From Parietichytrium sp. I65-24A (Eukaryota > Sar > Bigyra > Thraustochytrida > Thraustochytriidae), in contig BLSF01000033.1 of the NCBI GenBank assembly GCA_012862575.1, positions 372,001-436,000 on the forward strand: a stretch of 64,000 bases of DNA. Direction: 5' to 3'. Shown one piece after another: positions 51,701 to 60,700 of the stretch; position 1 is the first letter of the stretch; each line of letters opens with the position of its first letter. The notes below the pieces were generated by a model that was not told the origin of the DNA, ran no database searches, and saw only the letters and a list, made by a program, of their open reading frames with translations. The translations under genes and the position numbers were made by a program.

Positions 51701-54700
51701 ATGGTGAGAGGCATGGCAGCATTTGGTGCAATTGTCCCGGACATTGGCTCCACGCGCATGATTCTCTTTCGGCTTGCTCCGGACTCCGGCCCCAGATCAT
51801 GCTCCAGATCTACGAAAGAGGTAGACTCGAAAGAGAATCCAAACGGAATAGACTCTCTGTTGAAGAGCGTCACCACCTCATCGGACTGGCCATCCACAAG
51901 GACGGAGTGAAAATTGACATGCTTTCTGTCTAGATCGACTTTCGGCTCAAGCACCTTTCCGACCAAGAGAAGCACTTGGCTGACCCCGCGCTCTGGAATA
52001 CGAAATTGCCACAGAGACTCCTGAGTGTCCACTGTCTCTGCGACAAACGAGAATGCTAGCTCGGCGCGCTTGCCTGGCAAAATTGTTCCCCTTTGAGTTG
52101 CACACTTGAATCGTACATTGGAGTCCCCGAGTGGTACTATGTTGAACTCGTAAGAAACATTTGTCGGATTGATGACGTGAAATCGTTTTGTATTCTTCAC
52201 CCGCACTCCGAGACTCTCAAACTCCAACACCTTCACGGAGGCAGGCTCCCCGATGGAGTCAAAATGAAGTGGCGATCCTCTCTTTTCTAGGTAGTCCGAC
52301 GGTTGAAGCTCAAAGTGGCACACTGGCCGCTTAGCGACCCCGCGAAGCGACAACAAAATTCCACCGTCGGGCTCCAAACTGTTCTCTATATCTGCCCGCG
52401 CAACGTACTCAAAGTCCTCCACCTCTTGGGGTGCAAAGCGAAAGACAAAGGTCTCCTCCAGCCCTGCCCCAATCTGAGCCTGAGGTGGCACGATGGAAAA
52501 CGGGCAGTGGGAGTTACCTTCGCTTCTCTTGTCGGGAGAAACCACCCAACGAAGCTTTAAAGCGGTGTTGCCCACGTTTTTCACATGGTATTTGTATGCT
52601 CGGCTCTGAAACATCATTGTTGGACGGAACTGGATCAGATTGTCACTCAACTCATCAGTCTCAAATTTGACCGTGTCTAAAACGGCGACAAATGGCAGTT
52701 CAACTTCCTTTTCCGTACCCTCCACGACGGTGTGCTCTGGTTCGGATATGACAAGGGTTTCTTTGGTCGTTGCAACTGTCTCTTTCATATTGCTGTGCCA
52801 CTCAAGCGAAACACCCTTTGCTTTGGCGAATGCTTCTTCAGAGTACTCTATTGCACTAATCTGAAGTTTTGCAATCTCCTGGTCAAGCACCAAGGCGACA
52901 TCTGATTGAATCGATGCTTGGATTTCCATGGAACCAAATGGAGGAATGTGCCCAGACTGTGGCGACATAGAGACGTTGTCAACACTGATGTTGGACCATT
53001 CGAATCGAGCAGTTTGTGCGCCGGTATTTCTGAGCTTGAACGGCACCACCTTCTCTGCCTTGAGCCCTTCCTCAACCTGTCTCAGGGTCACATCGCCGAA
53101 GGAGAGAAGCGAGTCCATGCCATCCGGAAGTTCTTCAAAGACTACGAGCTCCTCGTAGCCTTCGCCACTGCACTCAAATCTTGACAGCTCAAACTCGTTG
53201 TGCAAAACGCGCATGAGCAGCTCACATTGCTGTGGTCCCGTCTCTTTCGGGCTGAAATCGACAGATGTGGTGAACACCTCATTTGCTTCAAGTACAACCG
53301 AGTTTCCAAGCAGTGGAAACTCAAAAGATCCGTGCACTGGCACTTCAAACTTTACTGTTGCAGGAACAATGCCATCGTTGCGGATAGTAATGTCCTTCGA
53401 CTTCTTTCGCCCACGCTGAACACGGCCAAAATCGAGCACAAAATTCGCGGCCTCTGAAAGATTTCCGGGTTCAGCAACGGTGATGCACGGCAGAGTCCCT
53501 TCGCCATGCAGGTCAAACTCTAACAAGCTGGTCGATGGTTTTGTGCTTCCATCTGCGACCGTTGCCTTGAATTTTGCCGAATATTTCGACATCGCTCCTG
53601 GTTTAAAGTAGACGTTCACAAATTCGTACTCGTGCGATGGAAGCTCAATGTGCGTTGGTTGAACAGAAAACACGCCTTTACTGGCGTCAGTTCGAGGGAC
53701 AACTTCAAGATCAACAACTGCCTTGATTTTGTTGGGGTTGGAAATCTTGAATCGCTCAACGACACCGTTTGGCGGCAAGGTTGTCTGAACGACAGCCCCG
53801 AAGGAGAAAACCTTGCTTTCAGTGGCGAACACCCCAACCTCATTAGCGTCAGGGTTAAGTAGCCTCACAACACTTTGCTCCTCAAAGATTGCTTCATAAT
53901 TCTGAGTGTTGATTCCTGGAACATGAGATTCACCAGACAGCTCGAATGGGATACTAGTCATTCGAAGCGTCTCCAAACCTTTAGGCTCGAGCCCGCTGAT
54001 TAGTATGTGGGCTCTTTGGCTGGACCGTGAGTCGCCTTCTGCGTTGAATTTGACATTTACGGTTTTGGTTTCACCTGGGGCAATCAGGCCAGCTTGTGGC
54101 TCAACCACGAAGGAGTCCAGAGTTAAGCTTCCAGGAGGAATAGAAGCACTTGGGAAAGCCTGCTTTCGAAGCGTCTCTCGGCGGAAGGCCCTGAGCTCTT
54201 CCGGGGCCACCTCGGCTTGTTCCTGCTCAAGCAGATCAACTCGACCCTGCAAATTTGCTTCCGAGATAACTTCGAAGCTGAACGGAAAATCGCCCTCGTT
54301 CTTCAGTTCAAACGTTTTTACAGGTGCGGACGAGAACTTGACGGCGCCAAAGTGTACTCCGCGAGATGGCTGAAGCCTGTAACTTGAGAAAACACTTTCG
54401 GCACTTATAGGCACTTCAAATGACTCTTCCACTTTACCAGTACTTGGCTCCAGAATGAGGCACTGTATGTCCTTGTTGTTCCGAATTGAGACTGGGTACT
54501 GAGAGTAAAATGTAAAAGAGATTTTCGCAGCCTCTCCAGGTGCTAGGCTTCCCTCCTTTGGCTCAAAAGTGACGAGGTCCCTAACATGACGCTTTCGAGC
54601 ATTAAATCGGTATTGAACTGCGTATTTTCCAGTGTTTTTCACCGACAGAGAGCGTGTACACTCTTCGAAAACGCGGAGAGTTCCATAGTTTAAAAGCCCG

Positions 54701-57700
54701 GCGTCGCTGGAAGGCGGTTCTCCATCTTGAAGGAAAGAAGGTTCCACGTTAATGTGATATCCTTCTCCACAAAGGCGAACCGGCAGCTTTCTCTTCGCGA
54801 CAGTACTTGGATCTGAAGTGAGCTGAAATGTCTCGACATCGATGTACTCTATCTTAAAGATCGAGTCGACAATCTTTGGCTCCTTCGCTGCAAACTGTGC
54901 AACAATCGGTGTCACCTCACCAGCCCCAAGGACTCCTTCGAGTGGAAAGAAAGAGACCTCTTCGGACTCTTCAAGCGCTCCAAGATTTAAGTTCCAGCGA
55001 ACAGGTATCTTGCTTGTATTTCGAAGCTGCATAATACGCTCCTCCTGGCGTCCGAGTAATAAGCGTTTAAACTCAATTGTTCGCTTTCCAGGGTCTTCAT
55101 CAGCGGAGACTGCTGCGCCCTTGCCTTTCGCCGGAGCTTGGGCCTTTTTCCCCTTGTCTGCCTTACCACCCTTGGCTGTAGCTTTGATCTCTTCTTCCTC
55201 TTTTCTTTCAGATTCCAATCCTTCTTCGGCCACGTCGTCCCACGGACCAGAAACCTCAACTGATGGCGAGCTTCCGACGCAAGATACACGAAATTCTGCA
55301 ACTTCGGCGTTGTCTTTGATGCAACACACAAGCCGAGCATCAAATTGCCCCACTGTCTGTGGAAACGCCCACATCGCAATGTCCTTTGTTTCGCCGGGCT
55401 CGAGCTGCAGCTCCTTGGGTTCTACAATGAATGGCAGGACGTCAAGACCCAAATCAGCAGAATCTTGCTGGATGCCGCCTTCCGGGACAAGTGAGAATTG
55501 ACAATGCTCGATTGCCAAGATGCCGGAATTCGAGATCCGAAAGGTTTCACAGTGTCGAGGGCGAATCGTTTTGTCCATGTCCTCATGTGATGCCAGGTTG
55601 CGGCCCACCAAAAGCGGCCCGAATTCGTACCTCTCTGTCGACATAATGAATTTTTTCGCAACCATTTTGTGCTCCGGCTTGCTCTTGATGCGGTTCATAA
55701 ACACGTTCCTGGGGTCCGTGCTGATAGTTGGTACGGTACACACCCCTTTCACAATGACGTGGTGCTGTCGCTGTCCTCCAACAATCTCGAATGTCAGCTG
55801 CTCTTCAAACGTACCGAGCTCGTTGGAATGAAACTGCGCGCGAAGTTGCACTTCGGACCGTGGAGGTATGACCCATCGACTCTTTCGCTCGGTAAGCTCT
55901 TGGTCGTTCTCCTCCTCTCCAGTGCTTCCATCCATGGTTTCGTCCCCCCCGTTGCTGCTTCTGCTCAAAGTGAGAATTGAGAACTTTGCCACATCCTTGT
56001 ACCCCGTTCGAGTGGGAGGTGTTGATATGATCTGCTGCGTCTTCGAAGCCGGAATTGGAATGTAGAACTCGTCCCAGTCTACGGGCTTTGGAGTTCCTGG
56101 TTCTGGGAGCCAACCTATCACAGCCGCCCTTACTTTCTCCTCAGAGTCTAAAACAGGAAGAGAGAGGACATGGACTGTGCACTGATGCGCATGATTATTT
56201 GGATCCAACTCCCCTGCAGGATCCTCGTCCTTCGACTCCTCCACAATGCCGACCCCTTCCGCTCCGTCAACTCCTGTCTCGTCAGCATCTACCAAATCTT
56301 TAGATTGTCCACTCTCCGTAGGCTCAAGCAAAGGGACCTCCGAGGCTGTTGGTGGAAAAAGCTCCTTGATAGATTCAATGCTCTTGTTGAAATGAACCGC
56401 TTCGTCGCTCGCACCTTCGTCGTCTTCCAGACACAAGAAAAACAGCCTTGTACTTAGCGGCAATTTCTCTGTTGCCGAATTTTCTCCCTCCATGTCTTCA
56501 ACGCTGCAGAGAGTTGAGCGAAGCGCGGTTGCGATTTGCAGAAGCTCTACGCTATACTTGCTCTGCAGCCCAGCCACGGTAACGCCTGCATCAAAGCGAG
56601 GTTGAGAAAAAAAGGCGCGGAAACATTCTTTCATAATTGGTTCCGTCAAGGGAGCTTTCTTAGCTGCCTTCTTTTTCTTTGGGTCCACATTCGCCCCTTC
56701 AGGATGCTCCAGTCCAAGTGTGTCGGCAACCTCTTTTGGAAGGACGCCGGTGGCTGCGGCCCACTCAAAAACCTCATCGAAGCCCACAATTGGAATAGAG
56801 CCAGCAACTTCAGCCAAAATTTTTGCAAGCCTCACATTTTCACTTGCAGACGGTCCATGCACGAGAACATCAATCGCCAACCCACGCTCGCGGTAATTTG
56901 TTGCTTGCTTCTCGCTGGCCCCGAGCCTCGAAGAATCTGCCCCATCACCATCTCCGGCAGGGTCCTCAAGCTCACCAACGCCCTGGTCAGCGAGTGCCGA
57001 CTCGTCCGAGCCATCCTCATCGACCGCCGCCACTTCTTCGGCTTTCCGCTTCAGTTGCAGCTCTTTGTATAAGTTCAAAATATTCACCTGCAACTGTTCG
57101 CCTGCCACTCTTGGATTGCATTTGATGAAGTCGGAATTGGTATACTCGAGAACAGCCCCAACGATTTGCTCCTCTTCAATATACTGCTTATCAAAATCCA
57201 CCGAATAAACCTCCATAGATGTATCCGACGGGTTGGAAATCGTAAAGTCGCAACTCGCCACGTGCTCAAGAGACGGAAGCGTTGGTTCCATGGATAAGAC
57301 CTGTTCAGAGAACAATATTTCAAAGCCTTTTCCAGACCCTTTGCATACCACATTCTTGACCTTCGGGTTATTCGTGATGCGAATGGGCAACTTGACAGAG
57401 TAGCTCCGTTTGTCTCGGGGGGTGAACGCAACTGCGACATTGACCCTTTCTTTCGGCGACAAGGATCCTGACGTCGGGTAGCATGTGAAGCAATTGGCTT
57501 CTGGGCGGCCAGATCCCTTTGCTTTTGGGTTGGCTGCCTCCTCGGTGGAACTTACACCACCAATTGACCACTCAGCCAACACTGGCGAGGTATTTCTCAG
57601 CTGGATGTAAGCAATTTTTTCGTTTCCGATGTTCACTTCATCGAAGGAGATCGAGTCAGCAGAAAATGACACCTCTGGCATCGTGACATTTGCAAGGAGG

Positions 57701-60700
57701 ATGAGTTCCACGGGTGGGCCGTTGCGAATTTCTACGGGCACACGCGCAAAGGACGGCCCCAGCGGAGAGTCCTTTTTGGCAGAAAATTGCACCTGTAACT
57801 CTGCGGTTTCATTCTCTCCCAGCTTCTTTACTCTGCTTGGTTCCACTGTAAACTGTGTGGCAGAAAACGATGATTTATTTACATCGACGCTCGTCGACAA
57901 AGGGCCTGTATTAACAACGCTGAATGCGCGCTTTTTGGTCTTTCCAACTACTACATTCCCAAAGTCCACAACGTATCTGGCAATCGCAAACATCCCTTCC
58001 GCCTGAGTTAATTTGCTACTCGTGAGGAATTGCACGAATCTCATCCTGTTTGCTTCCGTTTCGATTCGAATGCCTTTGACGTCCAGCTTTGGCCCCTTTT
58101 TCGAATTTTTTCCGCGCTTCAACGCTTTGGAAGATGACCCAAATGTCTCTTCCATCGAAGTTTGCATTGCAATTTGTGCTGGTGCGGAGGCTACTGTTCT
58201 GAGTGCGGCAGTATTCTTGCCGTCGTCTCCGGAGCTTTCTGCACCCATGGCAGACTCTGCCACCTCCTTTGACGGCTCATCGGCCAACCCGTGCGCTTCA
58301 GCGTTGTTCTGAGACGATGGGAGTGCCTCTGGTTCTTCCTCGTCGGGATTTCGGTTCCCCAGAGAGGTAGATGATCTTGGCGGGAGAACAATCGACTCGA
58401 TATCATTCGGCGCATACAAGGCAGATTCTGCTTTCGAGTAGAATGTCGCATAGTCTTTCGCATCTTGAAGCTCCACAATTTCCAAAAGAGCCCTGCTTAT
58501 CGAAGAGTCTGAGGCATCGAAGAAGTCGTCCTCGTCTGTCTTCGTCTCTGGGATTCTCTCCACGGTGTCCGTCTCGGTGGTTGTGGTTTCCGGTTGATCG
58601 GATATTGCGAGAACTTCAGCTCGAGGCAGCGTTAAAGAAATGGATGAGTATATTCCGCGACCGCGAACTGGAAACTGCACTGCTTCAAAGTGTGCAATCT
58701 CAAGTGCGATAAAGTGCTCCACCACCTCCGGTACTCCAGGCGTGAATTTGACCACTATCTTTTGGCTCTCTCTGGCTGCCACCCGCCCTTCCGAAGGCTG
58801 GCAAGCAATGACCCCTGAGGCAGGGCAATTTGCGCGGAAGGAGAACGGAACCTTACTCGTGTTCGTGAGAGTAAGCGTTTGCTCGTCGGTTCGATCATGA
58901 ATTAAATCGCCGAATTCTAGAAATTCTTGGTCGAGCTTGAACGTTATTTGCGAGGCTTCACCTTTCAGCAAAAGGTCGTAATCCGGGCCGCCCTCAACTT
59001 CGCATACTGCCCCACAGCAAAACTTTCGATTGCTATGGCCAAAATAAGTAATATCCACATATTGTTCTTCGCCAGGACCAAGCACTCCGCGAATTGGCCT
59101 GATATCGAAAGCATCGTTGGGTAAAAGCTTCGCCCCAGTCGAGCCGCTACTGTCACTCTGCCTCGAGCGTGCGCGGCCGCTGCCCGAATCGTCCTCGAGA
59201 TCCTCCACAAACGCCCAGCTAAAAGCACAATCCACGACCGAAGTGTTCGTCATCTTCACCTTCATCGTTTTGGTCGTTTCGTTGACAATGCAACCAAAGT
59301 CAACTTCTTCCATGTCAAATGCGAGATTCGGAAAGTTGATCTGGGCACTAATATCAAAAGCATCCTTTTGAGGGTGGTTTTTGTGAACCGCGACAAGTTT
59401 ACTCTGGATTGTCTGTGACTTGAGGTCATCACTCACGAAAGGATCAAACATTACATGCACGGTAATTTCTTCGCCTGGTTCGAGGTTGATTTCCCAAGTA
59501 TCAACCGAAAATGGCTCTTGTGCGCGCAGAATGAAGTCCAAGGGAAGCTGCGAAACATTTTTAAGTTGGAACGGTTTGCGCTGGACTTGACGCACACTTC
59601 CCTCCCTCAAATCCACCTCTGGGTCGAACGTGTAGCAAAACGTAATCACTTGCGATGATGCCTCAAGCAAAGGGTTGATGAAGTTTGCAGAAAACTGACT
59701 TGTCACCGCCGTGATTCCTTTCTTGTCTTTTCCAACCTTTGCTTCGAGAACCATTTGCTCCAGCGCTTCGCAGGCATTTTCAGACTCCGCTTTGATCGTG
59801 AACATACAGCCCATCTTCGGTTTCAAAACTACAGAGTCGGGAAACACGCTAAACTTGAACGATGGCTCGGGCGGAATTCGAATTTTGGCAGCCTTCTTTT
59901 GAACTTCGGGATCCTTGTCCCTCGTCATCCTCTCCACTTCAGTGATGAGCTTGTTTCTCTCGTTCTGTTTCTGAAGAAACGTCGAGTTTGACCACGTGAG
60001 AAGTTGCTCTCTGCGGCCCCTATTCTCTATCAAGAACTTCTTCTCATGCACGCGATTCGTGAAAAGGCTTTCAAAATCGCAGTTTTCCAGCGCTTCGATC
60101 TCTTCGCAGAAAATCGTGGTGCCCTTGCCGCGGGCGAGAAGCGGAACGACTAGATTATCACCGTCCGTGATGAAAATATGTAGTTCATCTTTGTGCGCCG
60201 TGCTGTCATTCGGGCACACCGAAACTTCGACTTCAAGCCTTTCATCAGGCGCGAGGCAACCCTCTTGATGATCGATATCAAAACGAGATTTTGGGGCCTT
60301 TAGAAAAGAGCGATAGCTTGCGTTGATGAGCGAATTGTTGTGAAGAGTGAAGCTCCGTTTCACTTCCTTGAGGCAAGCAACTGTGCCAAAGTCGATGGAA
60401 GGTGGATCGATGATGACCTTTGGCCCACGACAAACGGCGATCAGGTCCACCATTAAAGGAGGCTTGTCACTTCCCAAAATTTTGACCATCAACGGCAACG
60501 CGAGCTTGCCCAGCTTTGCGCATTCAAGCTCAATATCCACGTCGATCTCGCTCATGGGCTCGATACTGCCTTCAGCTTCGACCGGGGAGTAGGTGGCGAT
60601 GCATTGTGTTGACTCCTCCTGTCTGACAATCTCAAAGAAAGCTTTTACGTCCGACGTGTTCCTCAGCGTAAGTGCCATTTTGTATGGATGGCGTAAAAAG